A program made the translations under genes and the position numbers. From positions 1-64,000 of the forward strand of contig DRFO01000030.1 of NCBI GenBank assembly GCA_011050525.1: a DNA stretch of 64,000 nt. The letters are read 5' to 3'. Below the pieces are notes generated by a model. That model ran no database searches, was not told the DNA's origin, and was given only the letters and a program-made list of their open reading frames with translations. This document shows positions 24,275-33,293 of this stretch, piece by piece (position 1 is the first letter of the stretch; every line of letters starts with the position of its first letter). The stretch comes from Halopseudomonas xinjiangensis. Lineage in GTDB: Bacteria; Pseudomonadota; Gammaproteobacteria; Pseudomonadales; Pseudomonadaceae.

Positions 24275-25681
24275 TCACTGGGCAGCGCGCTTGAGAACAC
24301 GTGGCTGCTGGCGTTTGCGTCGGGTGCCGACGATAGCCAGGCGCAGTGAGAGGAACACGGCGGCGGCGGTCAGGCCGATGATCAACCCTTGCCAGAAACC
24401 GGCCGGGCCGCGCGCCGGCCCGAGCAGATCGGTCAGGCCGAGCACGTAGCCGCTCGGCAGGCCTATCGCCCAATACGAGATCAGAGTAAAGACCATCGGC
24501 AGGCGCGTGTCCTGATAGCCGCGCAATGCTCCGGCGCAAGCCACCTGCACCGCATCTGAAAATTGATACAGCGCAGCATAGACGAACAGACTGGCGGCCA
24601 GGGCAATGATCTCAGGGTCGTTGGTGTACAGAAGCGGAATCCAGTCCGCCAGCCCGAACATGAACGCGGCGGCAAAAATCGCATAGCCCAGCGCTACAAG
24701 AATGCCGGCCTTGGCGGCGAACAGGCCGGCCCGGGCGCCGTTTAGGCCCAGGTTGTGACCCACCCTGACGGTAATGGCCAGCCCGAGACTAAAGGGCACC
24801 ATGAAGGTCAGCGAAGAGAAATTCAGCGCTACCTGATGGCTGGCCACGACCACCGCACCCAGCCCTCCGATCAACAGGGCGATGACGCAGAACATGCTGG
24901 TTTCAGCGAATAGCGCTACACCAATCGGCAGTCCGAGGCCCAGCAGGTGGCGCTGGGTGGGCCAGTGTGGCCAGTCGAAGCGCTCGAACAGCCGGCACGG
25001 CTTGAACAGGCTCGCGCGCTTGAGGTAGATCACCATGCAGCCCAGCATGAAGTACATGACAAAGGCGGTGGCGACGCCGCAGCCGATTGCTCCTAGCGCG
25101 GGCATGCCGAATTTGCCATATACCAGTATGTAATTCGCCGGCACGTTCAGGGCCAGGGCGGCAAAGCCGATCAGCATGGTTGGTTTGGTGCGCGACAGAC
25201 CATCGCTCAGGCCGCGCAACGCCTGATAAACGGCTACCGCCGGAAAACCAACAGCGGTGGCCTTGAGATAACCCATGGTGAGCGGAATCAGTTCGGGTTG
25301 CACGTCCATCCAGTGCAGGATGGGCTCTACCGAAAAAAGAAATGCGGCGCAGGCCAAACCCACGCCCAGCCCCAGCCAGGCGCCCTGTCGGACCAACGCC
25401 CCGGTCTCGTCCAGATGCCCTGCACCACTACTGGCAGCGACCTTTGAGGTGATAATCATCAGAACGCCGGTCAGGAACAGGAATGTCGGCACCCAGAAAG
25501 CATTGCCCAGCGCTACGGCGGCCAGGTCTTCGGCGCTGACTCGGCCCGCCATGGCGGTATCGACGAACCCGAGCAGGGTATGCGACATCTGCGCCGCGAT
25601 GATCGGCAGGGCTAGCCATATCAGGCTGCGCAGTTCTGTTACACTGCGCCGCCAGCGGGTAAAGGTTCGGATGACTGTCAT
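24275..25681 (-). CDS. norM: MATE-family multidrug efflux pump (NorM-like)
   Basis: A 468-residue inner-membrane protein with about 12 hydrophobic segments and the MATE pattern of two similar halves. The N-terminal half begins LIWLALPIIAAQMSHTLLGFVDTAMAG and includes GNAFWVP; the second half begins GLPIGVALFAETSMFCV. NorM-type pumps export cationic drugs and dyes using a sodium or proton gradient. The ATG at 25681 is the first in frame with a methionine; a TTG at 25717 is possible. Divergent from epmC with about 60 bp between. Confidence 0.88.
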   Translation of the reverse strand: MTVIRTFTRWRRSVTELRSLIWLALPIIAAQMSHTLLGFVDTAMAGRVSAEDLAAVALGNAFWVPTFLFLTGVLMIITSKVAASSGAGHLDETGALVRQGAWLGLGVGLACAAFLFSVEPILHWMDVQPELIPLTMGYLKATAVGFPAVAVYQALRGLSDGLSRTKPTMLIGFAALALNVPANYILVYGKFGMPALGAIGCGVATAFVMYFMLGCMVIYLKRASLFKPCRLFERFDWPHWPTQRHLLGLGLPIGVALFAETSMFCVIALLIGGLGAVVVASHQVALNFSSLTFMVPFSLGLAITVRVGHNLGLNGARAGLFAAKAGILVALGYAIFAAAFMFGLADWIPLLYTNDPEIIALAASLFVYAALYQFSDAVQVACAGALRGYQDTRLPMVFTLISYWAIGLPSGYVLGLTDLLGPARGPAGFWQGLIIGLTAAAVFLSLRLAIVGTRRKRQQPRVLKRAAQ

Positions 25682-25741
25682 GGCTATGGTCTGAAGAAAA
25701 GCGCCCCATCCTAACAACTTGCCCGATATTGTCTACCAGTC

Positions 25742-26278
25742 ATGACCTACGATTGCCAGGATCTGATCCGCCTGTTCGCCGCCACCTTTGCCGCCCGCTA
25801 CAACACCGAGCTGGTTGCCGGCGGGGTCGAACCCGAATATGTCCCAGCAGGCACAGGTGCCCCGCGTAGCCGCATCGTTTTTGCCCATGATTACTATCGC
25901 AGCGCCCTGCATGAAGTAGCCCACTGGTGCGTGGCGGGCGCGCAGCGAAGGCTGCTGGCCGATTTTGGCTATTGGTACGCGCCGGATGGCAGAACGGCGG
26001 GACAGCAAGCGCAATTCGAGCAGGTCGAGGTGAAGCCCCAGGCACTGGAGTGGATGTTCTGTGAAGCGGCCGGGCATCCGTTCAGGATAAGTCTGGACAA
26101 TCTCAGTGGTGAGCACACCGATGCGGCGCCCTTCAAGGAGCGGGTGGCCCAGCAGGTCCAAGCCTATCTGAGCGAGGGCGTGGCTGAACGACCCGCGGCC
26201 TTTATCCAGGCTTTGCTGGATTTCTATCGTCCAGGCCATCAACTGGCACCCAAGACATTCACTGCTGACCGAATCTGA
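25742..26278 (+). CDS. epmC: elongation factor P hydroxylase
   Basis: A 178-residue protein matching EpmC (YfcM), which hydroxylates the beta-lysyl-lysine of EF-P after EpmA and EpmB. Conserved blocks include RIVFAHDYYRSALHEVAHW, with H57, E58 and H61 as probable metal ligands, LLADFGYWYAPDGR and EVKPQALEWMFC. No epmA or epmB is nearby. Confidence 0.93.
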   Translation: MTYDCQDLIRLFAATFAARYNTELVAGGVEPEYVPAGTGAPRSRIVFAHDYYRSALHEVAHWCVAGAQRRLLADFGYWYAPDGRTAGQQAQFEQVEVKPQALEWMFCEAAGHPFRISLDNLSGEHTDAAPFKERVAQQVQAYLSEGVAERPAAFIQALLDFYRPGHQLAPKTFTADRI

Positions 26279-26363
26279 GCGGCCTGGCTTCCCGCGTACC
26301 TGCGCGGGTGGACAGGGATAAACGGGCGGCTGACAATGGAAACCCTTTCTGCGGACTTATCCC

Positions 26364-27509
26364 ATGCACATTGTCGCGGACGAAAACATACCACTGCTCG
26401 AGGCCTTCTTCGCCGGCTTTGGCTCGCTGACGAGGCTGCCGGGGCGATCCATTTCCCGCGCGGTGCTTGATGGGGCGGATGTGTTGCTGGTGCGGTCGGT
26501 CACCCAGGTCACCGCGCAGATGCTGGAGAACACCACGGTAAGGTTTGTCGGAACCTGCACCATAGGGACTGACCACCTTGATCTGCCGGGGCTGGAAAAG
26601 GCCGGTATTCAAGTCGCCAGCGCGCCGGGTTGCAACGCGCGCGGGGTCGTTGAGTATGTGCTCAGTTGCCTGCTCACCTTCGCCGAACGCAGCGGCCAGG
26701 ACTGGCAGGACAAGGTGGTGGGGATCCTTGGGGTAGGCGAGGTGGGCTCGCGGCTGGCCGACACGCTGGGAAATCTTGGCGTGCGAACCCTGCTTTGTGA
26801 TCCGCTGCGAGCAGAGCGCGGAGAGGCTGGGTTTGTCGATCTGGAGACCTTGATCGCTCTGGCCGATGTGATCACTTGCCACGTACCGCTTACCCGCTCA
26901 GGAGCACACCCCACCTGGCATTTGTTGAACTCGGGGCGGCTGGGGTCGCTGAAAGCGGGCGCCTGGCTAATCAACAGTAGTCGCGGCCCGGTGGTCGACA
27001 ATCAGGCGCTGTGTGATCTTCTAGGCGCACGGCAGGATTTGCTGATAGCGCTGGACGTATGGGAACAGGAGCCCAGCGTAAGCAGCCTGCTAGCCGCTCG
27101 ATGCGGGATCGCCACCCCCCATGTTGCCGGGTACAGTCTCGATGGAAAACTCCGCGGAACGGCGCAGATCTATCAGGCTTTCTGTCAGTTTCTGAACGTA
27201 CCGGTAGCCTTGAGTCTGGACAACCTGCTCCCTGCTGCAGGGACGGGCCAACTGAAGCTGAGTACCCCTACACCAGAGCGGTGGTTGCTCGCCAAGGCGC
27301 TGCGCTGCGTCTATGACGTCAGGGACGATGATGCCCGCTTCCGGGCTATGCTGGCTGACGCGTTAGATGATCAGGCGCGCCGGGCAGGATTCGATTCCCT
27401 GCGCAAGCACTATCCGCTACGTCGCGAATGTTCATCGCTGAGAGTGGAGGTCGATGAATCACAGGAGCCGGCTCGCCGGCTCCTCTGTGCAGCTGGATTC
27501 AGGCTCTAG
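26364..27509 (+). CDS. pdxB: erythronate-4-phosphate dehydrogenase
   Basis: A 381-residue D-2-hydroxyacid dehydrogenase family enzyme for the second step of pyridoxal phosphate synthesis. Visible are the start MHIVADENIPLLEAFF, the substrate-side pattern GTCTIGTDHLD, the NAD site GILGVGEVGSRLA (about residues 118-130), and INSSRGPVVDN. The C-terminal domain (from about 290) is the dimerisation domain specific to PdxB. Its last 11 bases overlap the convergent small gene. Confidence 0.95.
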   Translation: MHIVADENIPLLEAFFAGFGSLTRLPGRSISRAVLDGADVLLVRSVTQVTAQMLENTTVRFVGTCTIGTDHLDLPGLEKAGIQVASAPGCNARGVVEYVLSCLLTFAERSGQDWQDKVVGILGVGEVGSRLADTLGNLGVRTLLCDPLRAERGEAGFVDLETLIALADVITCHVPLTRSGAHPTWHLLNSGRLGSLKAGAWLINSSRGPVVDNQALCDLLGARQDLLIALDVWEQEPSVSSLLAARCGIATPHVAGYSLDGKLRGTAQIYQAFCQFLNVPVALSLDNLLPAAGTGQLKLSTPTPERWLLAKALRCVYDVRDDDARFRAMLADALDDQARRAGFDSLRKHYPLRRECSSLRVEVDESQEPARRLLCAAGFRL

Positions 27510-27696
27510 CGGCCTGCGGAGCAGCCGAAGCGGGCATCCAGTGCTGCTCCAGCTTGGCACAGGCAAGCTGAATCATCTGCTCGGTAATGGCGATTTCTCG
27601 GCCATGCTCGTCAATCAGGTATCCAACGGCGTCACGGGTTTCCGGGTTGATGGTCTGAGTACTGGCGCGCTGTGTTTTCAGGGTGTGTAGACTCAT
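27499..27696 (-). CDS. PA1571-like small protein
   Basis: A 65-residue protein whose central part, AVGYLIDEHGREIAITEQMI, resembles the small PA1571 family of Pseudomonas, of unknown function. The ATG at 27696 has GGAG seven bases upstream; a second ATG at 27708 overlaps that site. It overlaps the end of pdxB by 11 bases tail to tail. Confidence 0.6.
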   Translation of the reverse strand: MSLHTLKTQRASTQTINPETRDAVGYLIDEHGREIAITEQMIQLACAKLEQHWMPASAAPQAARA

Positions 27697-27815
27697 GTCG
27701 TTCTCCATTTTGAAGTCTCATGTCGGGTAGACACTCTGTTACGGCTGACCCTGTGACGCAGGATAGGGCACGTGGGTGATAGTTTTGTGACAGCCATATA
27801 GGCCGAAATATCCTT

Positions 27816-28946
27816 ATGAAGCATTTTTTTAGACTCGGATTGATTATCAACCCCCTCGCGGGCCTCGGTGGCCAGGCAGCGCTGAAGGGAACCGACGGCG
27901 TGGCAGAGCAGGCGCTGGCAATGGGCGTAGAGCCACGGGCTCAGGAGCGGGTTCGCCAGACGCTGGCGGTCTTGGAACCGCTAAAGGATCGATTGCAGAT
28001 ATTCACCGCGCCCGGCGTCATGGGCTCCGACCTGTTGGCGGACATGCAGTTCGAGCACGAGGTCATCGGCGCCCTGAGCGATGCGGGCACCACCGCAGAG
28101 GACAGCCGGCGCATGGCCATTTTGTTGCAAGAGCGAGGCGTGGACCTGCTGCTGTTCGCCGGCGGCGATGGGACCGCGCGGGATGTCTGTGACAGCGCGC
28201 GGCCAGGACAATTAATGCTTGGGATACCAGCTGGGGTAAAGATCCATTCCGGCGTCTACGCGGTAAACCCGCGCGCGGCGGGCGAGCTGGTGGCGCTGTT
28301 GGTGCAGGGCGAGCTGGTACGCCTCGGTGAAGCGGAGGTGCGCGATATCGACGAGGACGCCTTCCGCCAGGGCAAGGTGCGCACGCGCCTGTATGGCGAG
28401 CTTTCGATCCCGGAGGAGGGGCGGTTCGTGCAGCAGGTCAAGCAGGGCGGTCGCGAAATGGAGACCCTGGTACTCGACGACATCGCCGCATGGCTTCAGG
28501 AACAGCAGGACACCGGTTGGATTCTCGGCCCTGGCTCAACCAATCTCGGTTTACTTGAAGCCATGGGGATCGAAGGTACGTTGCTGGGTGTGGACGTGAT
28601 CCGCAATGGAGAGCTGCTGCTGCGAGATGCAACCGAGCGACAACTCTGGGAACTGATAGAGAAGGGCGAGAGCTGGCGAATATTGGTCACCGCAATCGGT
28701 GGGCAGGGACACATTCTGGGACGTGGCAATCAGCAGCTGTCGCCGCGAGTTATCAGGGCAGTGGGCCTGGACAATCTGCTGGTCGTAGCGACCAAGACCA
28801 AGCTCAGGACGCTGGAGGGCAGGCCGTTCCTGGTGGATACGGGGGATGTCGCCCTGGATCAGGCACTGACAGGTCTGCGCAGAGTGCTCAGCGGGTATCA
28901 GGAGGAGATGCTGTATCCGGTCAGTTGGAAGGCCGAGCGGGAATAA
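27816..28946 (+). CDS. ATP-NAD kinase family protein
   Basis: A 376-residue protein with the diacylglycerol/NAD kinase core: LGLIINPLAGLGG at the N-terminus and FAGGDGTARDV (about residues 114-124) as the nucleotide loop. The family includes acetoin-catabolism-associated AcoX-like and uncharacterised kinases, so the phosphate acceptor is not certain. It is longer than classical NadK (about 295). Convergent with htpX over a strong terminator. Confidence 0.8.
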   Translation: MKHFFRLGLIINPLAGLGGQAALKGTDGVAEQALAMGVEPRAQERVRQTLAVLEPLKDRLQIFTAPGVMGSDLLADMQFEHEVIGALSDAGTTAEDSRRMAILLQERGVDLLLFAGGDGTARDVCDSARPGQLMLGIPAGVKIHSGVYAVNPRAAGELVALLVQGELVRLGEAEVRDIDEDAFRQGKVRTRLYGELSIPEEGRFVQQVKQGGREMETLVLDDIAAWLQEQQDTGWILGPGSTNLGLLEAMGIEGTLLGVDVIRNGELLLRDATERQLWELIEKGESWRILVTAIGGQGHILGRGNQQLSPRVIRAVGLDNLLVVATKTKLRTLEGRPFLVDTGDVALDQALTGLRRVLSGYQEEMLYPVSWKAERE

Positions 28947-28971
28947 AAAAGGCGGCTCAAGAGGCCGCCTT
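28947..28971. terminator. bidirectional rho-independent terminator
   Basis: AAAGGCGGC and GCCGCCTTT flank a TCAAGAG loop, with A-runs on the left and Ts on the right. It serves the convergent ATP-NAD kinase-like gene and htpX. Confidence 0.85.
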
Positions 28972-28993
28972 TCTAGTTCCGGTTGCTACCCTG

Positions 28994-29887
28994 TTATCGG
29001 TAGTTGCCCGCTCTGAGTGCGGCGATGCGCTGCTCAAGCGGAGGGTGGCTCATCAGTAAGCCCGCCAAGCCGTTCTTCAACGTGCCGTTGATGCCGAACG
29101 CGGTCATCTCACCGGGCATTTCTACCGGTATGCCTTGCTCTACGCGCAGGCGCTCCAGTGCGGCGATCATGCTGCCGCTGCCAACCAGCTGCGCGCTGGC
29201 GGCATCTGCCCGGAATTCCCGCTGCCTGGAGAACCACATGACAATGGTACTGGCCAGAATACCCAGCACAATTTCGGCAAAGATAGTGGCGATGAAATAA
29301 CCGATGCCGGGTCCGCTGCCCTCGTTCCTGAAAACGGCGCGATCAACGAAGTTACCGATGATTCGCGCGAAGAACATGACAAAGGTGTTCACCACCCCCT
29401 GAATCAGGGTCAGAGTCACCATGTCTCCATTGGCTACGTGGCCGACTTCATGAGCCATGACGGCCTTTACTTCATTCGGGCTGAAGCGCTGCAACATGCC
29501 GTCCGAGACCGCAACCAGAGCGTTGTTCTTGTTCCAGCCGGTGGCAAAGGCGTTGGGCGCGCGGGAGGGAAAAATGCCGACTTCAGGCATTCCGATACCA
29601 GCTTTTTGCGCTAGCTCCGCTACGGTGTCTACCAGCCATTGTTCCTGGCGGGTCTGTGGCTGGGTAATTACCCGGGTCCGGGTGCCGCGTTTGGCCAGCC
29701 ACTTGGAAAGAAACAGAGAAACAAAAGAACCGGCGAAACCTATCACGGCACAGAAGATCAACAGCGCCTGCAGGTTCATGCCGCCCTGGCCGTCATGAAT
29801 ATTGCCCACCCCGAGCAAACTCAGGGTGATGCTGGCGACTAGAACAATGGCAAGGTTGGTTGCCAGAAACAGCAAGATGCGCATCAT
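28994..29887 (-). CDS. htpX: membrane zinc protease
   Basis: A 297-residue M48 family peptidase of the inner membrane that degrades misfolded membrane proteins. HEVGH at residues 146-150 binds zinc, with the third ligand in [10 protein letters not shown]. Hydrophobic segments occur at about residues 5-25, 40-60, 158-178 and 195-215. The start [13 protein letters not shown] agrees with Pseudomonas HtpX; the open frame to 29950 is unsupported. Confidence 0.95.
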   Translation of the reverse strand: MMRILLFLATNLAIVLVASITLSLLGVGNIHDGQGGMNLQALLIFCAVIGFAGSFVSLFLSKWLAKRGTRTRVITQPQTRQEQWLVDTVAELAQKAGIGMPEVGIFPSRAPNAFATGWNKNNALVAVSDGMLQRFSPNEVKAVMAHEVGHVANGDMVTLTLIQGVVNTFVMFFARIIGNFVDRAVFRNEGSGPGIGYFIATIFAEIVLGILASTIVMWFSRQREFRADAASAQLVGSGSMIAALERLRVEQGIPVEMPGEMTAFGINGTLKNGLAGLLMSHPPLEQRIAALRAGNYR

Positions 29888-30026
29888 GTAGGTAAAGCTC
29901 CGTTCAAGAATGATAAGAGGGCGTTGAGGGCTGCTTCCCGCAGCCTGCATATCCCTGTGTTGCAGGTGGGTATATTGGGTGATTCCGTCTGGCTTTCAAT
30001 CGGCAGTCTATTTCAAATCATTACGC

Positions 30027-30464
30027 TCAAAACCGCGGTGCAGCGCGCTCGAAGCAGCACTGGATAACCTCCGCTAGCCGAGTCGAAGAGCGACTGGCGA
30101 GCGCATCGCGCAACTGCTGCGCGGGGGTGGCCTGCTGGCGAGCGACACTGGCTGGTAAAGAGCGGTCAAGCCAGTCTCCGACCGGCGTCGACAGCATCAA
30201 AAAGGACCGCTCAGTAAGGCAGCACTGATCCAGGCCTTCCTGGCGAATGGAATCGCTGTAGCGCAGAAATCCTTCCTCCGCCAGCCACAACATGGCGCTG
30301 AAACAGGCCTGTGACCGGGGCGCCGGTACGCCAAACGCATCCGGCTCCTGGGGGCCGATCAGATCTTCGACAAACAGAATGGTTGGCTTCGGAAAGCCGT
30401 TATACAGACTCAGCAGAATACCCGCCACATCGTGGTAAAAATCGTCAATGTGCAGGTCAGCCAT
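30027..30464 (-). CDS. conserved hypothetical protein between htpX and the aminotransferase
   Basis: A 145-residue soluble protein without a recognisable enzyme motif. It has patterns PTILFVEDLIGPQEPDAFG and FSAMLWLAEEGFLRYSD that look like a winged-helix-like or effector fold. It corresponds by position to P. aeruginosa PA2829 (from memory). It follows the aminotransferase gene by 19 bp in the same direction, so they may be cotranscribed. Confidence 0.6.
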   Translation of the reverse strand: MADLHIDDFYHDVAGILLSLYNGFPKPTILFVEDLIGPQEPDAFGVPAPRSQACFSAMLWLAEEGFLRYSDSIRQEGLDQCCLTERSFLMLSTPVGDWLDRSLPASVARQQATPAQQLRDALASRSSTRLAEVIQCCFERAAPRF

Positions 30465-30483
30465 GTCGCTGTATCCCTCGCGA

Positions 30484-31695
30484 TTACTGCCGGTAAGTTT
30501 TCAGGAAGCTGCCTATCCGGCCGATCGCCACTTCCAGATCATCCTTGCGTGGCAGGGAGACAATACGGAAGTGATCCGGCCATGGCCAGTTGAAGGCGGT
30601 GCCCTGAACGACCAGAATCTTTTCCTTGAGCAGCAGATCCAGAACCATCTTCTCATCGTTGTGTATCGGATAGACCTTGGGATCAAGCTTGGGAAACAGA
30701 TAGAGCGCACCCTTGGGTTTGGTACAACTGACGCCCGGAATATCATTAAGCAGCTCCCACGCCGCGTCACGCTGCTCAAGCAGTCGTCCGCCAGGCAGAA
30801 TCAAATCATTGATGCTCTGATAGCCGCCAAGCGCGGTCTGGATAGCATGCTGCGCCGGAACGTTGGCACACAGGCGCATGGAGGCGAGAATGTCGATCCC
30901 TTCGATGTAGCTCTGAGCGTTGTGTTTCGGCCCGCTGATGATCATCCAGCCGGAGCGAAAGCCGGCGATCCGATAGGATTTGGACAATCCGTTGAAGGTC
31001 AGGCAGAACACGTCAGGGGCCACCGCAGCCAAAGATTCATGCTCGACGCCGTCGTATAGAATCTTGTCGTAAATCTCGTCGGCGAAAAGGATCAGGTTGT
31101 GCTCACGGGCTACCTGCGCTAGCTGCTCGAGCATGTCCCGCGAATAGACTGCGCCGGTCGGGTTGTTCGGATTGATGACAACCATCGCCCGGGTGTTAGG
31201 CGTAATCTTGCTGCGGATATCCTCTATGTCGGGATACCAGTCAGCCTGTTCATCGCACAGATAATGCACCGGCTTGCCGCCCGACAGGCTTACCGCCGCG
31301 GTCCAGAGGGGGTAGTCAGGCGCAGGAATGAGCACCTCATCCCCGTTGTTGAGCAACCCCTGCATGGACATCACGATCAGTTCGGAGACGCCATTGCCCA
31401 GATAGATATCTTCAATGGTAACGCCGGGGATATTCTTGGTCTGAGTGTAATGCATCACTGCCTTACGCGCGGCGAACAAGCCCTTGGAGTCGCTGTAGCC
31501 CTGCGCGGTGGACAGGTTGAGAATGACGTCCTGGAGGATTTCCTCTGGCGCTTCGAAACCAAACGGTGCAGGGTTGCCGATGTTCAACTTGAGGATGCGA
31601 TGCCCCTCTTCCTCGAGGCGCTTGGCATGACGCAGAACGGGCCCGCGGATGTCATAACAGACATTGGCCAATTTGTTGGACTTGCTAACCTGCAT
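30484..31695 (-). CDS. alaA: PLP-dependent aminotransferase, AlaA-like
   Basis: A 403-residue class I aminotransferase that should make alanine from pyruvate and glutamate. The N-terminal block RGPVLRHAKRLEEEGHRIL and LNIGNPAPFGF are typical of AlaA. NPNNPTGAVYS and the catalytic lysine in NGLSKSYRIAGFRSGW are present. The start at 31695 has AAGG eleven bases upstream. Divergent from msrB. Confidence 0.85.
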   Translation of the reverse strand: MQVSKSNKLANVCYDIRGPVLRHAKRLEEEGHRILKLNIGNPAPFGFEAPEEILQDVILNLSTAQGYSDSKGLFAARKAVMHYTQTKNIPGVTIEDIYLGNGVSELIVMSMQGLLNNGDEVLIPAPDYPLWTAAVSLSGGKPVHYLCDEQADWYPDIEDIRSKITPNTRAMVVINPNNPTGAVYSRDMLEQLAQVAREHNLILFADEIYDKILYDGVEHESLAAVAPDVFCLTFNGLSKSYRIAGFRSGWMIISGPKHNAQSYIEGIDILASMRLCANVPAQHAIQTALGGYQSINDLILPGGRLLEQRDAAWELLNDIPGVSCTKPKGALYLFPKLDPKVYPIHNDEKMVLDLLLKEKILVVQGTAFNWPWPDHFRIVSLPRKDDLEVAIGRIGSFLKTYRQ

Positions 31696-31814
31696 GGTGC
31701 TTACCTTGTAGATCCTGAGGGCTGATAGGGGCAAAGCCGGAAAATGTAAACCCGCATCATACGTCGTGGGCGCCCGAGTGGGAAAGCCTGATAGAAGCAA
31801 GTTGAGGAGTGAAT

Positions 31815-32219
31815 ATGAATAAAATCGTCAAGAGTGAACAAGCCTGGCGCGAGCAGCTGGATAACGACCAATTTCAGGTCTGCCGCCTCAAGGGCACCGA
31901 GCGCCCCTATACCGGCAAATACAATGGCAACACAACGCCAGGTGTGTACCACTGCATCTGTTGCGATGCCCCTCTGTTTGACACGGCTACGCAGTTCGAT
32001 GCGGGCTGCGGATGGCCGAGCTACTACGCCCCGGTAAACGAGGCAGCTATCACCAATGTGGAGGATATGTCCCTTGGGATGCAGCGTACCGAAGTGCTTT
32101 GCAGTCAATGCGACGCCCATCTCGGGCATGTGTTTCCCGACGGACCCCCACCCACTGGGTTGCGCTATTGCATCAACTCGGTGGCGCTCAATCTCAAGCC
32201 ACGAGATGGTAGCGAGTAA
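31815..32219 (+). CDS. msrB: peptide methionine (R)-S-oxide reductase
   Basis: A 134-residue enzyme that reduces methionine-R-sulfoxide in oxidised proteins. C119 ([11 protein letters not shown]) is the catalytic cysteine. Zinc is bound by C47/C50 and C96/C99. GCGWPSYY is the family signature. The ATG at 31815 follows GAGGAG at 31804-31809. It heads a likely redox operon with gpx and the MarR gene. Confidence 0.94.
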   Translation: MNKIVKSEQAWREQLDNDQFQVCRLKGTERPYTGKYNGNTTPGVYHCICCDAPLFDTATQFDAGCGWPSYYAPVNEAAITNVEDMSLGMQRTEVLCSQCDAHLGHVFPDGPPPTGLRYCINSVALNLKPRDGSE

Positions 32220-32305
32220 ATTAGATTGTATGCAATTTAATTGACAGCGTGTTTTCGGGTGTTAGGCTTGTTGCACCACGAGCCGACGTATCAATGGAGT
32301 AGCGA

Positions 32306-32791
32306 ATGAGTAACGACAACATCCTGCAAATTTCCTGTCAGACGATGGATGACCGCGATGTGACGCTGGGCGATCTTGATGGCAAGGCGTATCTGGTCGT
32401 CAACACGGCAAGCAAATGCGGCTTCACGCCACAGTACAAAGGGCTGGAGTCGCTGTGGAAGGCGTACGGGGAAAAGGGTCTGCGGGTTGCGGGTTTTCCC
32501 TGCAATCAGTTCGGCGGCCAGGAACCGGGCAGTGAGCAGGAAATAGTTGAATTTTGCGAACTGAACTTTGGCGTCACCTTCCCTCTGTTCAAGAAGGTGG
32601 ACGTCAATGGGGCGAATGCCCATCCCTTGTTCGTTCAGTTGAAAAGCGATGCGCCCGGACTGCTTGGCAGCAAGCGAATCAAGTGGAACTTCACCAAGTT
32701 TCTGGTGGATGCCAATGGTCGGGTAGTCAAGCGCTATGCGCCAACCACCAGCCCGGACGACATGGCGAAAGACATCGAAGCGCTGCTCTGA
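32306..32791 (+). CDS. glutathione peroxidase family protein
   Basis: A 161-residue thiol peroxidase with C38 (NTASKCGFTPQ) as the peroxidatic cysteine, the Gln in FPCNQFGGQEPG, and Trp-Asn in KWNFTKFLV, completing the tetrad. C in IVEFCELNF is positioned as the resolving cysteine, so thioredoxin rather than glutathione may be the reductant. It sits upstream of and overlaps the MarR-family gene by one base (TGATG). Confidence 0.92.
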   Translation: MSNDNILQISCQTMDDRDVTLGDLDGKAYLVVNTASKCGFTPQYKGLESLWKAYGEKGLRVAGFPCNQFGGQEPGSEQEIVEFCELNFGVTFPLFKKVDVNGANAHPLFVQLKSDAPGLLGSKRIKWNFTKFLVDANGRVVKRYAPTTSPDDMAKDIEALL

Positions 32792-33252
32792 TGAAGGGCG
32801 AACAAGGCAACGATTCGCAACTGGCGCTGGATAACCAGCTCTGCTTTCTGCTTTATGCCTGTTCAAGGTCAGTGATCAAGGCCTACAAGCCCTTGCTGGA
32901 CCCCCTGGGGCTGACATATCCGCAGTACCTGGTGATGCTGGTGCTGTGGGAGTGGCATGACGAGGCCCCGCAGCTGCCGACGGTGAAGGCGCTGGGTTCG
33001 CGCCTGAGATTGGACTCGGGAACCCTGACGCCCCTGCTCAAACGCCTGCAACAATTGGGTCTGATCGGGCGCCAGCGGGCGAGCAACGATGAGCGGCAAG
33101 TGCATCTGGAGCTGACCAGGGAAGGCGTCGCGATGCGCGACAGAGCGCGGCATATACCGCAACAGCTAGCGTGCGAAACCGGCGCAGACCTGAATGAGCT
33201 GGTTTCGCTACGAACCAGACTGAATACACTGCTGCAGCAGTTGGAAAGCTGA
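32791..33252 (+). CDS. ospR: MarR-family redox regulator, OspR/OhrR-like
   Basis: A 153-residue winged-helix regulator. The N-terminal segment [16 protein letters not shown] contains C18 and C24, at the positions of the peroxide-sensing cysteine in OhrR/OspR proteins. The recognition helix region is [15 protein letters not shown] and the wing has [11 protein letters not shown]. It is translationally coupled to the glutathione peroxidase gene, the arrangement seen in P. aeruginosa (PA2825/PA2826 from memory), where OspR represses the peroxidase until oxidised. Confidence 0.88.
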   Translation: MKGEQGNDSQLALDNQLCFLLYACSRSVIKAYKPLLDPLGLTYPQYLVMLVLWEWHDEAPQLPTVKALGSRLRLDSGTLTPLLKRLQQLGLIGRQRASNDERQVHLELTREGVAMRDRARHIPQQLACETGADLNELVSLRTRLNTLLQQLES

Positions 33253-33293
33253 ACCGGTCACCGCGTAGTTTGTCGTAACGGCCTGTCGGGGTG

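Noticed and set aside
26291..26308. REP-like hairpin CCCGCG-TACCTG-CGCGGG ahead of pdxB
   Set aside because: Short and without the flanking GTCATTC/ATCCAG ends; kept out of the repeat list as it could be a simple terminator of epmC.
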